From contig JACKQE010000009.1 of the NCBI GenBank assembly GCA_024233005.1, positions 62,001 to 126,000 of the forward strand: a DNA stretch of 64,000 bases, written 5' to 3'. Below are positions 37,238 through 48,232 of the stretch, one piece after another. The position numbers were made by a program, and so were the translations under genes. The notes under the pieces are model-generated. The model had not been told where the DNA came from and did not search any database. It was given only the letters and a program-made list of their open reading frames with translations. Numbering within the stretch: position 1 is the stretch's first letter; every line of letters begins with the position of its first letter. This stretch comes from Akkermansiaceae bacterium (GTDB taxonomy: Bacteria; Verrucomicrobiota; Verrucomicrobiia; Verrucomicrobiales; DEV007).

Positions 37238-37714
37238 ATGATTCCGCTACCCCTGAAGATTGGATCGGTCGTCTTTTTTGTCTGCAGTCTGGGGTTGGCA
37301 GTCCCTACCTATCAGAAATGGATGCTGGCTTGCCACGCGTCAGAGTACACCGCCGGTGAATTCGTCATCGAAAGCTTTCAGAGTATCCGCAGCGCCAAGC
37401 GGGTTACGCCACTTTCGTATTGTCGGGGAACAGTGAACGGATCCCCGGAGACGATGAATTTCATCAACTCTGCCATCGAGGCTGATGCCGTCCGCAAGAC
37501 TTACCGAATCGGCGACAAGGTCATGGTTTGGTGCCATCCAAAAATGCCGACTGAAATGCCCAAGAACCTTTCTCTGCGCGTGTTGCACCCTACTTTCCCA
37601 TTGGGTGACGCATGGCAGGATGCCCTTCTGTTTTCCAGCTTTTCCTTGCTCCCCTTCCTGGCCTGTCTGGTGGGTGTGGGTTATTTCAAATGGAGGAAGC
37701 CCCGGCAGGCATAG
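37238..37714 (+). CDS. Two-TM membrane protein, DUF3592-like
   Basis: 158 residues. Two hydrophobic helices, at about 6-24 (IGSVVFFVCSLGLAVP) and about 130-150 (SSFSLLPFLACLVGVGYF), frame a soluble ~100-residue domain with YCRGTVNG, RKTYRIGDKVMVWCHPKMP, a pattern similar to DUF3592 proteins. The basic tail (KWRKPRQA) is likely cytoplasmic. Function unknown. ATG at 37238 chosen; a TTG at 37211 is an alternative. It follows hisS by 37 bases. Confidence 0.65.
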   Translation: MIPLPLKIGSVVFFVCSLGLAVPTYQKWMLACHASEYTAGEFVIESFQSIRSAKRVTPLSYCRGTVNGSPETMNFINSAIEADAVRKTYRIGDKVMVWCHPKMPTEMPKNLSLRVLHPTFPLGDAWQDALLFSSFSLLPFLACLVGVGYFKWRKPRQA

Positions 37715-37925
37715 AAGACCGCCGGTGTTTCTGGACGCATTGGGGACATCGCCTCCGCGAAGGATCTTTGAAGGAATCAGGAAAGAGGCGGTTCCGGGAG
37801 GGGGCTGGGGGAAAAGGGCGGGAATCCAGGAACCTGAAAGCGGTCTCCTTTCCTCCTTCCCCGGATGGCTTCGTCCTTGCGTCCCGGCGGTTTGCCGCTA
37901 GAGTCCTCCCTTTTTCCTGCCCCCT

Positions 37926-39725
<1,800 letters not shown>

Positions 39726-39764
39726 GCCGAAGGGGCTTTTCTCGTTCTTTTTTGTTGGGCCGGG

Positions 39765-41225
39765 TCAGGGTTTCTGGTCCGCCGGGATCCGTTTGTCCAG
39801 TTGGTTTTCCACCGGTTCGACGGTGGCCCGGTGGGCTGCGGCGAGCTGGGTGAGGCGGGCCACGATGTCCGGGTGTTCTTTCGCGATGTCGAAGTGTTCC
39901 CCGGGGTCGTTGCCGAGATCGAACAGCAGGGGTGGATCGTGTTTTACAGCTTCTTTTTGGGCGGTGTAGGACGTCTTGGTGAGGAAATGCGCTTTGAACC
40001 GGCCTTCCCGCACCGCAAAGAGCCCTTCGTCATGGTAGTAGAACATCTCATTGCGCGGTCCTGGCCCTGTGCCGAGAAGGCAGGGGGAGAGGTCATAGCC
40101 GTCGAGGCGCCGGTCAGCTGGTGCCGGGACCCCGGCCAATGAGGCAAAGGTGGGTAGGAGATCCAGCGTGGAACCCATGTCTGTGACCGTGCCGCGGGCG
40201 AGTGACTTGGGCCAGGCCCAGGCCACGGTCGGTTCCCGCATGCCACCCTCCCAGGTCGATCCCTTGCCATCACGAAGCAGCCCGGCGGAACCGCCATGGC
40301 TTTTGAAGAGCAGCCAGGGACCATTGTCCGAGGTGAAAATGACGAAGGTTTGGCGGCTTTTCTCTCCGGCCGGATTTTCCCGCACTGCCTTGAGGATTTG
40401 CCCGACCGACCAGTCGATTTCCTCGACGACATCACCATAAATGCCAGCGGGGGAGGTGTCTTTGAAAGCCTCCGACCGGAACAGTGGAACATGGGGGAGG
40501 GAATGGGCCAGGTAGAGAAAATAGGGAGGGGACGACGCCTCGGCCTGGGCCTGTTGCACCACCTTGACCGCGGCTTCGGTATAGCGGCGGGTGATGGTGC
40601 GCTGGTCGGCGGGACGCTCCACGATGGTTGTGTCCCGCATCAGGGGCACGTTGTAAGCCTGGTAGCGTTCCTCTCCAGCGAGTTCGAAGTGGGAGGCCTT
40701 GTCGACTTTGTCCATGTCATTGGAGTAGGGAATGCCGAAGTAGCTGTCGAATCCGTGATCCGTGGGCAGGAACGGGCTGAGGTGACCGAGGTGCCATTTC
40801 CCGACGCAGGCGGTGTGGTAGCCGTGATCCTTGAGAAGCCGGGCGATGGTGATTTCCGAAGGAGGCAGCCCTCCGGCGGAGTCCGGGAAGAGCACTCTCC
40901 GACGGTCCGAAGTCATGCCATTGCGGATGGGATACCGTCCGGTCAGGAGGGCCGCTCGGGACGGGGTGCAGACGCAGGCCGCGACATAAAAATTCGTCCA
41001 CTTTTGCCCTTCGGCGGCCATGCCATCAAGGTGCGGCGTCCGGATGTTGGGATGGCCAAAGCAGGAGAGGTCACCGTAGCCGAGATCATCGGCAAAGATC
41101 ACGATGAAATTGGGGGACGCGGGAGCCGCCTCCGATGCCAACGCTTCAGATGGACGGAATGTTGCGGCAAGGGTCAGAAAACCAAGGCAACTGAGAACCA
41201 AGGAGGAAATACGGAAAAGACGCAT
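39765..41225 (-). CDS. Secreted type I sulfatase
   Basis: 486 residues with a signal peptide (SSLVLSCLGFLTLAATF). The formylglycine motif is CTPSRAALLTG (Cys 86), with metal-site Asp in FADDLGYGD (46-47) and later FTSDNGPWL. This is an S1-family arylsulfatase needing conversion of the Cys by a formylglycine-generating enzyme or anSME, which is not in the window. It would remove sulfate esters from extracellular glycans or small molecules; exact specificity cannot be assigned. Cytoplasmic cNMP protein gene lies 38 bases upstream on the same strand. Confidence 0.94.
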   Translation of the reverse strand: MRLFRISSLVLSCLGFLTLAATFRPSEALASEAAPASPNFIVIFADDLGYGDLSCFGHPNIRTPHLDGMAAEGQKWTNFYVAACVCTPSRAALLTGRYPIRNGMTSDRRRVLFPDSAGGLPPSEITIARLLKDHGYHTACVGKWHLGHLSPFLPTDHGFDSYFGIPYSNDMDKVDKASHFELAGEERYQAYNVPLMRDTTIVERPADQRTITRRYTEAAVKVVQQAQAEASSPPYFLYLAHSLPHVPLFRSEAFKDTSPAGIYGDVVEEIDWSVGQILKAVRENPAGEKSRQTFVIFTSDNGPWLLFKSHGGSAGLLRDGKGSTWEGGMREPTVAWAWPKSLARGTVTDMGSTLDLLPTFASLAGVPAPADRRLDGYDLSPCLLGTGPGPRNEMFYYHDEGLFAVREGRFKAHFLTKTSYTAQKEAVKHDPPLLFDLGNDPGEHFDIAKEHPDIVARLTQLAAAHRATVEPVENQLDKRIPADQKP

Positions 41226-41263
41226 GGAAGGGAGGATCCAGCCCCAGCAGAAGGGGGCGGTGA

Positions 41264-41773
41264 CTAGTCGGCGTTCGCCGCCGCTTTCAATTCGCGGAGT
41301 TCCTTGTCCATCCGGGCAAGGGCTTCGGAGGTCGCCTTGAGGCGTTTCGCGGTAAGTTTGGCGATGAACTCGTAAAGCGCCGCGTAAAATTCGGGATTGT
41401 CCTTCTTGGGCTTGGCGTATTCGAGGAACTTCTGATCCACCGCGAGGCAGACCGCGGTGGTTTCCGCCACCACCGAAGCGGTGCGGCGTTCGTCGGAGAG
41501 GGCGGCGAATTCTCCAAATATGTCACCGGTGTGGTCCATGCTGACGAGGACTTTTCCGTTTTTCTCCACATTGACCCGGCCGGCCAGGAGGATAAAAATG
41601 CGGGAAGCTTCCTCACCGTCGGCGACGATGGTGTCGCCCGGTTCGCATTCCACAATGGAAGAGGAGTTCAGAATGTCGTCCAATTGGGATTTGTTGAAGG
41701 TCTCTAAAAAAGGGACCCGGAGGAGCGTGTCGGGGACATTTTCCTCGTCGTGGATGTAGGCAAATTCCTTCAT
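41264..41773 (-). CDS. Stand-alone cyclic-nucleotide-binding domain protein
   Basis: 169 residues. One cNMP-binding fold: ILNSSSIVECEPGDTIVADGEEASRIFILLAGRV and the phosphate cassette-like FGEFAALSDERRTASVVAET, where the Glu and Arg typical of ligand binding are present. There is no DNA-binding or catalytic domain; the C-terminal ~45 residues form a helix or coiled coil (KRLKATSEALARMDKELRELK). It could be a regulatory subunit for another protein. Start 41773 fits; the frame extends to 41794. A second protein with this fold is the kinase at 824-1924. Confidence 0.87.
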   Translation of the reverse strand: MKEFAYIHDEENVPDTLLRVPFLETFNKSQLDDILNSSSIVECEPGDTIVADGEEASRIFILLAGRVNVEKNGKVLVSMDHTGDIFGEFAALSDERRTASVVAETTAVCLAVDQKFLEYAKPKKDNPEFYAALYEFIAKLTAKRLKATSEALARMDKELRELKAAANAD

Positions 41774-41946
41774 GGCGGTGCGTGATGAGCCCAATGATAC
41801 GGACTTCTCAGCAAAAAGGGAACTGTTTTAGTGCTGCGTCGGGCTGATTTTTGCTTGTCGGAAAGCCTGCGCAGGGCGCCATTGCGCCGTTTGGGGGACC
41901 GTTTTGTGATCGACGGTTGGATGCAAAGCATTCAGGATGCGTCAGT

Positions 41947-43326
41947 ATGAGACTGTATGCATTTCTGCTTCCGGCCAGCATTGTGGTAGCGTCCACGGGC
42001 GGGGCGGCCGAACCCGTTGCCCTTGGAGACCGACTCGAACTTTTTGCCGATGACGCGCTGGTGGCCAGCCACCAGGGCCTGGAACGCGTCGTGCAGCAAC
42101 CGGTGCCGGGGGAGGTCGTCCTGACAATGGATGCTCCTTGGGAAGGAAACACGTCGGCCTATTACACCCTGTTCCAGGATGGGGACCTTTACCGGATGTA
42201 TTATCGTGCCTCCGCGGCGGATCCGAAAACCAAGAAATCCCTCCGGGGTGAAGTGACCTGTTACGCCGAGAGCCGGGACGGCCTCCAATGGGTTCGCCCG
42301 GATTTGGGAATCCATGAATTCCAAGGATCCAAGGCCAACAATATCCTGCTCACCGGGGAGGGGACCCACAACTTTACCCCTTTCCGCGATGAAAACCCGG
42401 CCGCCACCGCGGACACCCGCTACAAGGCAATGAGCGGGAGCTTCAAGAAAGGACTGCTGCCCTGGGGATCTCCGGATGGGATTCATTGGCGGAAGCTCTC
42501 CGCAACCCCGGTGATCACGGATGGCGCCTTCGACTCCCAGAATCTCGCTTTCTGGGATCCGGTGCGGGGGGAATACCGGGCCTACTGGCGGTATTTTGGC
42601 AACAAAGTCCGGGCCATCCGCACCGCGGTTTCAAAGGACTTTCTGACGTGGGAACGTCAGGCCGACCTGGCATATGGAGACGCCCCGGTGCAGCATCTCT
42701 ACACGAATGCGATTCGTCCCTATTTCAGGGCTCCGCATCTCTTCATCGGATTTCCGACCCGATTCCTGCCCAACGAAGGGGAGCGCGTCGAGCCAGTATT
42801 CATGGTGGGGAGAGATGGGGTCAATTTCCTGCGCTATGACGACGCCGTCGTGCCCGAGGATGCTCCGGCCGACCGCAAAGGCAACCGCAGCAATTACATG
42901 ACCAACGCCTTGCTCAGCCTGCCCGGAGAGCCCGGGAAGCTCTCGGTTTATGCGACTGAGGCTTATTACGGTCCTGTTCCCGGCCGGGTCCGACGCTTCA
43001 CTTACCGGGTCGACGGGTTTGTCGCGCTGCAGGCGGGATCCGCGACCGGCGTTGTGGAGACGGTGCCCGTGACTTTCAAAGGGAGCCACCTCACCCTGAA
43101 TTACAAAGCCAGGGAAAACGGCTTGGTGCGGGTTGAACTGAGCGGGGCCGACGGCAGGCCTCTGCCGGGCTTTTCCTTCGCGGAAAGTCAGCCATTGACG
43201 GGAGATGAGGTCAAGGCGACCGTTCGTTGGCAAAGCGGTCACGACGTGGCGGGTCTGACGGGGCAGCCGATCGTCGTGCGGATTGAGGCGAAACATGCCG
43301 AGTTGTATTCCATGCGCTTTCACTGA
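41947..43326 (+). CDS. Secreted five-bladed-propeller protein, glycoside-hydrolase-like
   Basis: 459 residues with a signal peptide (YAFLLPASIVVASTGGA). Blade-like repeats (YYTLFQDGDLYRMYYRAS, SRDGLQWVRPDLGI, SPDGIHWRKL, NLAFWDPVRGEYRAYWR) match GH32/GH43/GH130-type propellers common in PVC bacteria. The last ~110 residues form a beta domain (VPVTFKGSHLTLNYKAR). I see candidate acidic residues but cannot identify the catalytic set, so activity is unproved. Likely acts on extracellular polysaccharide, alongside the sulfatase nearby. Its end overlaps the next gene by 32 bases. Confidence 0.75.
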   Translation: MRLYAFLLPASIVVASTGGAAEPVALGDRLELFADDALVASHQGLERVVQQPVPGEVVLTMDAPWEGNTSAYYTLFQDGDLYRMYYRASAADPKTKKSLRGEVTCYAESRDGLQWVRPDLGIHEFQGSKANNILLTGEGTHNFTPFRDENPAATADTRYKAMSGSFKKGLLPWGSPDGIHWRKLSATPVITDGAFDSQNLAFWDPVRGEYRAYWRYFGNKVRAIRTAVSKDFLTWERQADLAYGDAPVQHLYTNAIRPYFRAPHLFIGFPTRFLPNEGERVEPVFMVGRDGVNFLRYDDAVVPEDAPADRKGNRSNYMTNALLSLPGEPGKLSVYATEAYYGPVPGRVRRFTYRVDGFVALQAGSATGVVETVPVTFKGSHLTLNYKARENGLVRVELSGADGRPLPGFSFAESQPLTGDEVKATVRWQSGHDVAGLTGQPIVVRIEAKHAELYSMRFH

Positions 43327-44914
43327 GGCGGGCAGGCAACGGCGGCCGGGATGGTCAGTCTTCGTCCTGTATGTGGCAGTCAGTTTGGCTTGCGGAAGTC
43401 TCCGAGCCCAGGAAACGAAGCCCGTTCCTCCTCCCGCCGGGAGACTCTTTGGGCCGCAGGCAGACAGTCCCTCTCCGACCAAACCGGATGCGGTCCTTCC
43501 TCCCGACGTTCCGGCGCCGACTCCCGGCAACGTTCCCGGTGTCATGACCCTGCCCGCGACCCCGCCGACATCGACGAGCCTGACCGGTTCCGTCGACGGA
43601 CGGGAAAGCCAGTTCACGGTGGAATGCGAGGACCGGGTCACCCGGGGAGCCACTTCCAGCTTTGCCGAAAGTCTTGGGGCAGATTTCCGCAAACTGATGG
43701 GGTTGGAAAAATGGAATCACCACATCCGGATCAAAATGCAGGGCTCTCTCAGCGACGTGTTGGCGGGCCCAGAAACGGCGCGGCAGATCATTCTTGGTCC
43801 CGATGGCAAGTTCGTCCTCTATCTCCATGTGCGGCTGAGCGAACGGTTCCGCAAGGAAACACTGACCCGGGAATTGTACCGGCTGCTGATCTTGGACCAG
43901 ATGCTCTATGGGCGGGAGAGCGATCCCGGGCTCGACGGGCGTCGTCTCACGGAGCCTTCCTGGCTGCTGGAGGGCGCGCAGGAACTGAGCCGTTTCCGCA
44001 GTCAGGGGCGCCCCAGCGCCGTTTTTGGCGGTCTCATCCAATCGCGACAGTTCCTGACCTCGGACAAGGTGCTGGCCGGGGTTCCCGATGACTGCGATTC
44101 GATTACCCGGGCGGTCTGGGTGGCCTCCAGCACCGCCTTGGTCGCCGCTTTGCTCGCCCAGCCGGAGGCTGCCTCCAGTTTCCGGGATTACCTGCGGGAA
44201 TGCCCCGACGTCCCGGCCAGTTCGGGAGGCACTGCCGATGCCGCTCTGTTACGACGGCATTTTCCTGCCCTGCGCGGCAGCCAGGATTCCCTCGACAAGT
44301 GGTGGGCTCTGGAATTGGCCACGATGGGAGAACGTCATCTCATGGAATTCATCAGTGTCCCGGAGACCGAGGCCGCCCTGGATGAGGCGTTGAAAATCCG
44401 GCTCGAACCTCCCCGGGATGAGGAGGGAAAATCGAAAGAGGGGGCACTCTCCTGGCTGAAAAAATGGGTGCCCGGGAACAAGAAACAGGAGCAATTTCTG
44501 GAAAAGGGGTTTGACGGGCAATTGCGTGATTTCGAAGACTACGCCGGTCTGCCGGGCGACGATGACGCGGTCAAGGCCTGTCAAAGTCGTCTCACCAATC
44601 TGCGCCACAGTTGCTTCCCTGTTTACCGCATTCTCATCGACCGGTATCTGAACGCGGCCACCCATCTCCTCGAGGGCAAATGGCAGGGAGTCGCGGATGA
44701 TCTGGCGGCCGCAGATCGGGAACGGGTCCAGTTGAAGGACATTCTCCGGCAGGTCGAGGATCGCATGAATTTCGAAGAGGCTACCAGGGCTCCCGTGGAC
44801 GAGGAATTCCAGGATTATGACAAGGCAGTGCAGCGGCTCAACAACCTGCCCAAAATCCAACGCAAAGACCGGATTTCGACCTACCTCGATGCCGTGGAGC
44901 GGGAAATGAAATGA
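43295..44914 (+). CDS. Secreted protein resembling a degenerate peptidase MA-fold protein
   Basis: 539 residues. ATG at 43295 (TTG at 43283 also possible) overlaps the previous gene by 32 bases; the signal peptide (SVFVLYVAVSLACGSLRA) begins about 20 residues in, so the start is uncertain. LTRELYRLLILDQM followed by TEPSWLLEGAQELSRF resembles the HExxH and P-x-W-L-x-E-G arrangement of gluzincin peptidases, but the first zinc His-Glu-His motif is absent. It may be an inactive or non-catalytic homologue. The C-terminal ~150 residues are helical (FEEATRAPVDEEFQDYDKA). Probably co-expressed with the propeller gene. Confidence 0.6.
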   Translation: MPSCIPCAFTEAGRQRRPGWSVFVLYVAVSLACGSLRAQETKPVPPPAGRLFGPQADSPSPTKPDAVLPPDVPAPTPGNVPGVMTLPATPPTSTSLTGSVDGRESQFTVECEDRVTRGATSSFAESLGADFRKLMGLEKWNHHIRIKMQGSLSDVLAGPETARQIILGPDGKFVLYLHVRLSERFRKETLTRELYRLLILDQMLYGRESDPGLDGRRLTEPSWLLEGAQELSRFRSQGRPSAVFGGLIQSRQFLTSDKVLAGVPDDCDSITRAVWVASSTALVAALLAQPEAASSFRDYLRECPDVPASSGGTADAALLRRHFPALRGSQDSLDKWWALELATMGERHLMEFISVPETEAALDEALKIRLEPPRDEEGKSKEGALSWLKKWVPGNKKQEQFLEKGFDGQLRDFEDYAGLPGDDDAVKACQSRLTNLRHSCFPVYRILIDRYLNAATHLLEGKWQGVADDLAAADRERVQLKDILRQVEDRMNFEEATRAPVDEEFQDYDKAVQRLNNLPKIQRKDRISTYLDAVEREMK

Positions 44915-44996
44915 CCCTGCTTAAGAGCCGCAGGCGGGGGCACTTCCCGTCACTTAATGCTTGCGGTGGCCGGGAATGCGGGCATCAGTCCCCGCC

Positions 44997-45914
44997 ATGA
45001 GCGTCCTAGTAGCCGGCACCATCGCCCTCGATCACGTCAAAACCCCCCATGATGAGCATGAAAACCTGCTCGGTGGATCCGCTTCTTATGCCGCCATCGC
45101 GGCCAGCTTTTTCTCCGCGGTGAACCTTGTCAGCATTGTTGGACAGGACTTTCCTGAGAAACATTCCAAACTGCTGCGCGATCGGAAAATTTCCCTGGAT
45201 GGGGTCGAGGTTTCCCAAGGGGCCACCTTCCGTTGGTCCGGCGAATATTTTGGCGACATGAACACCCGAGAGACCCTGGGGGTCGCGCTCAATGTTCTGG
45301 AATCCTGGCAGCCACAGGTTCCGGGGCACTTCACTTCCAGCCGGATCGTTCTCCTCGCCAATGCCAGCCCTGACAACCAGCACGCGGTGCTTGACCAGGT
45401 CCTGGCCTCGGGGCCCCGGCCGGAACTCATCGTGGCCGATACGATGGATCTGTGGATCACCATCGCCCGGCCACGTCTCGAAGCCTTGCTGCGACGGATC
45501 GATCTGCTGGTCCTGAATGACAGCGAGGCCAAACTGTTCATGGAGACGTCCAATCTCATCCAGGCCGGGGAACGGCTGCGGGCGATGGGTCCCCGGTTTG
45601 TGGTCATCAAAAAAGGGGAGCACGGAGCGTTGCTCTTTGGCGAGAATGAATTCTTCTCCTGCGGGGCATTCCCGCTGAAGCAGGTGCTGGATCCCACTGG
45701 CGCCGGGGACTCGTTCATCGGGAGCGTTGCCGGCTATCTCGCCAGTCTTGAGGGCACTCCCCGGTTTTCGGACATCGCTTCCGGTCTGGTCCGGGGAACG
45801 ATCATTGCCGGTTACACCTGTGAGTCCTTCAGCACCCATCGCTTGGAATCGCTCACCACCGACGAGTTCGAAACGCGGCTGGAGGCTTTCCGGAACTACA
45901 CCCGTTTCGACTGA
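44997..45914 (+). CDS. PfkB-family carbohydrate kinase
   Basis: 305 residues, cytosolic. The opening GTIALDHVKTP and GGSASYAA carry the sugar-site Asp and Gly-Gly; DPTGAGDSF (232-240) is the anion-hole signature with catalytic Asp 238. The short segment FRWSGEYFGDMNTR replaces the lid of ribokinase. Members phosphorylate ribose, fructose, adenosine or similar; the substrate is not clear here. ATG at 44997 begins MSVLVAGTIALD. It follows the degenerate peptidase gene by 82 bases. Confidence 0.9.
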   Translation: MSVLVAGTIALDHVKTPHDEHENLLGGSASYAAIAASFFSAVNLVSIVGQDFPEKHSKLLRDRKISLDGVEVSQGATFRWSGEYFGDMNTRETLGVALNVLESWQPQVPGHFTSSRIVLLANASPDNQHAVLDQVLASGPRPELIVADTMDLWITIARPRLEALLRRIDLLVLNDSEAKLFMETSNLIQAGERLRAMGPRFVVIKKGEHGALLFGENEFFSCGAFPLKQVLDPTGAGDSFIGSVAGYLASLEGTPRFSDIASGLVRGTIIAGYTCESFSTHRLESLTTDEFETRLEAFRNYTRFD

Positions 45915-45965
45915 TTGGCCGATTCGCGTGGTTGAGCCTGTTTGGATCTGTGCCAGACTCCCGGA

Positions 45966-46886
45966 ATGCGTTCCTCCAATTTCCTTGCCTTTTCTCTCCT
46001 CGGTTGCCTTATTTCCAGCCCTGACTCGCTCCGGGCTGAAGTTCCCCGTGTGGGGCACGTGGTCGTGGTCAGTTTCGACGGCGGCAAGCCGACGGTGATC
46101 GCGGAAAGCGAGATGCCGGTGCTGAAGAAGCTGACCGCTGAAGGGGCGGTAACCTGGACGGCCAACACCATCCTGCCTCCGAAAACGCTTCCCTCGCACA
46201 CCTCCATGCTGACGGGCTTGGATGTGTCGCATCATGGCGTCATCTGGAACGACTGGCAGCCACTCCGGGGTGTCGTCAAAGTTCCCACTCTGTTTTCCCT
46301 CGCCAAGGCCACCGGGAAAAGCACCGCCCTGTTCGCCGGAAAAGTGAAGTTCCGTCATCTCTGGCTGCCGGACAGCCTGGACGCCTTCGGTCTCGACAAT
46401 GTTTATGACGAAGCGCATCTGCCTTCGGGAGATGAGAAGCAATTGGTGCCCTCACAGGCCGTGGCCGGCCTTGCCGCGACGTACCTGGCCGAACACAAAC
46501 CGGCGCTCTGCTTTGTTCATTTCCCCGATCCTGACTCCGCCGGTCACAAAAGCGGATGGGGCTCACCCGAGCAGAAAGAGGCTTTTAAAGTGAGTGACCA
46601 AGCCTTGGGCCAGATCGTGAAGGCCATCGAAAAAGGGGGATTCAGCGATGATTGTGTCATCATCGTGTCCGCTGACCATGGCGGCACGGGGAAGAATCAC
46701 AGTCAAGACACCCCATCGGACCGCAACATTCCTTGGGTGGCATGGGGCAAAGGCGTCAAGCCGGGTTATGCGATCACCGGGCCCGTGATGACCTATGACA
46801 CCGCCGCGACCGCCCTCTGGTTGCTTGGGGTGGATCTTCCGGCATCATTGGACGGACACCCAGTGTTGGAAGCCTTCCAGAATTGA
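45966..46886 (+). CDS. Secreted alkaline phosphatase/nucleotide pyrophosphatase-type phosphodiesterase
   Basis: 306 residues with an N-terminal hydrophobic signal (FLAFSLLGCLISS). Metal and nucleophile motifs of the NPP branch of the alkaline phosphatase superfamily: Asp in VVSFDGGKP (about 38), nucleophile Thr in PPKTLPSHTSMLTG (about 74), DPDSAGHKSGWGS, and ADHGGTGKNHS near the C terminus. It is short and lacks extra domains, suggesting a phosphodiesterase or phosphonoacetate-type hydrolase. Substrate not fixed. It ends 40 bases before the convergent namZ-like gene. Confidence 0.88.
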   Translation: MRSSNFLAFSLLGCLISSPDSLRAEVPRVGHVVVVSFDGGKPTVIAESEMPVLKKLTAEGAVTWTANTILPPKTLPSHTSMLTGLDVSHHGVIWNDWQPLRGVVKVPTLFSLAKATGKSTALFAGKVKFRHLWLPDSLDAFGLDNVYDEAHLPSGDEKQLVPSQAVAGLAATYLAEHKPALCFVHFPDPDSAGHKSGWGSPEQKEAFKVSDQALGQIVKAIEKGGFSDDCVIIVSADHGGTGKNHSQDTPSDRNIPWVAWGKGVKPGYAITGPVMTYDTAATALWLLGVDLPASLDGHPVLEAFQN

Positions 46887-46926
46887 TCCCGTGGCACCTT
46901 TCGTGCTGGGGGGAGAGCACCGGCTT

Positions 46927-48192
46927 TTACCGGTAAATCAGATAGGATTGACGACTTTTTTGGAAGCCGGCCAAGTAATTCTGCCAACTGCCAATGATCG
47001 CTTGGGGTGATTTCCCTCCCCGCAGCCCGGTCTCAAGCCCGGTGCTGCCGTAGCACTTGTAGAAAATATCCTTCGTGCTGGAGCTCGTGCGGGCGAAGAG
47101 GTCTTTGCTGATCCGGCGGTTCAGCGCGTCGATGAAGATCACATTGAGGCCCACGATGTCGACAGGGGAGCGGGGATCGATCTGGATCCTGGACCCTGCG
47201 AATCCTGCTTTGCGGGAACTTTGGTAGGGGCTGAAGCGAACCCCGGTGAGATTCAGGCTGTTGAGGGCTTTGGTGAATTCGACGGCATTGACACCGGGAC
47301 CGCCGACATATTCGAATGGGGCATTGGTGCCAATGCCGATGTCGCAGCCATCGAGGCTACCGAGAATGCCGGTGGCGGCATAATACAAGGGCGAGCGTGA
47401 GCCGGGGATGTTGGGCGATGTGGGAACCCACCGCAGATGGGTGTCCTCCCACATCATGGCACGGCTCCAGCCTTTCATGGGGATCACCGTCAGTTGGCAG
47501 CGCCGGGCATTCCATCCCCGGGCATTGCTCATCTGGGCCAATTCTCCAGCCGTCATCCCATGGACGTAAGGGACGGGGATCTGTCCGACAAAGGAAATCC
47601 AGCGCTGCTCCAGTCCCGGTCCTTGCACCCGCAGCCCTCCGATCGGATTGGGCCGGTCGAGGACCATGAATTCCTTTCCATTCTCACCGCAGGCCTCCAT
47701 GGCCCGGACCATGGTGGAAATGTAGGTATAGCTCCGCGATCCGATATCCTGCAGATCAAATAGCAGGATGTCGATCCCGGCGAGCATGGCCGGAGTCGGC
47801 TTGCGGGTCGGTCCATAGAGGGAATATGCCGTCAGGCCGGTGAGGGGATCACGGCGGTTGGAAATGTGGACCGCGGCTTTCTCGGTGCCATCCAGACCAT
47901 GTTCCGGCACGTAAAGGGCGACCAGATTCACCTGTGGGGCCTGCTTGAGAACCAACCGGGTTTTCTGCCCCCGGCGGTTGACGCTGGTTTGGTTGGTGAT
48001 GAGACCCACTCGTTTGCCTTTGAGTGCGGCAAAGCCGGAAGCTTCGAGGACATCGATGCCCAGATGGACCCCGCCTCCCAACGACGAGCCGCCGCTGGGG
48101 GCGATGGTGCCCCCCGGTTCCCCGAAACAACCCGAGAGCAGAATGGCAACACAGGGCAAGAATGGCAAAAAGGCTTTGTGGAAACGCGACAT
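46927..48192 (-). CDS. namZ: DUF1343 exo-beta-N-acetylmuramidase-like lipoprotein
   Basis: 421 residues. The lipobox (LLSGCFG, Cys about 22) predicts a lipid-anchored protein. The DUF1343 domain is clear: GKRVGLITNQTSVNRRG, VALYVPEHGLDG, DIGSRSYTYISTM, and FMVLDRPNPIGG. The family includes NamZ of Bacillus subtilis (GH171), which removes terminal MurNAc from peptidoglycan fragments. The symbol is given on family membership only. It is divergent from a NagZ-like GH3 gene 40 bases away, the same pairing of activities used in murein recycling. The start at 48192 is preferred because it precedes the signal; 48234 is an alternative. Confidence 0.87.
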   Translation of the reverse strand: MSRFHKAFLPFLPCVAILLSGCFGEPGGTIAPSGGSSLGGGVHLGIDVLEASGFAALKGKRVGLITNQTSVNRRGQKTRLVLKQAPQVNLVALYVPEHGLDGTEKAAVHISNRRDPLTGLTAYSLYGPTRKPTPAMLAGIDILLFDLQDIGSRSYTYISTMVRAMEACGENGKEFMVLDRPNPIGGLRVQGPGLEQRWISFVGQIPVPYVHGMTAGELAQMSNARGWNARRCQLTVIPMKGWSRAMMWEDTHLRWVPTSPNIPGSRSPLYYAATGILGSLDGCDIGIGTNAPFEYVGGPGVNAVEFTKALNSLNLTGVRFSPYQSSRKAGFAGSRIQIDPRSPVDIVGLNVIFIDALNRRISKDLFARTSSSTKDIFYKCYGSTGLETGLRGGKSPQAIIGSWQNYLAGFQKSRQSYLIYR

Positions 48193-48232
48193 GACTGCTT
48201 TAATGACGGACTTCTCTCCTGAATCCTCCTGC

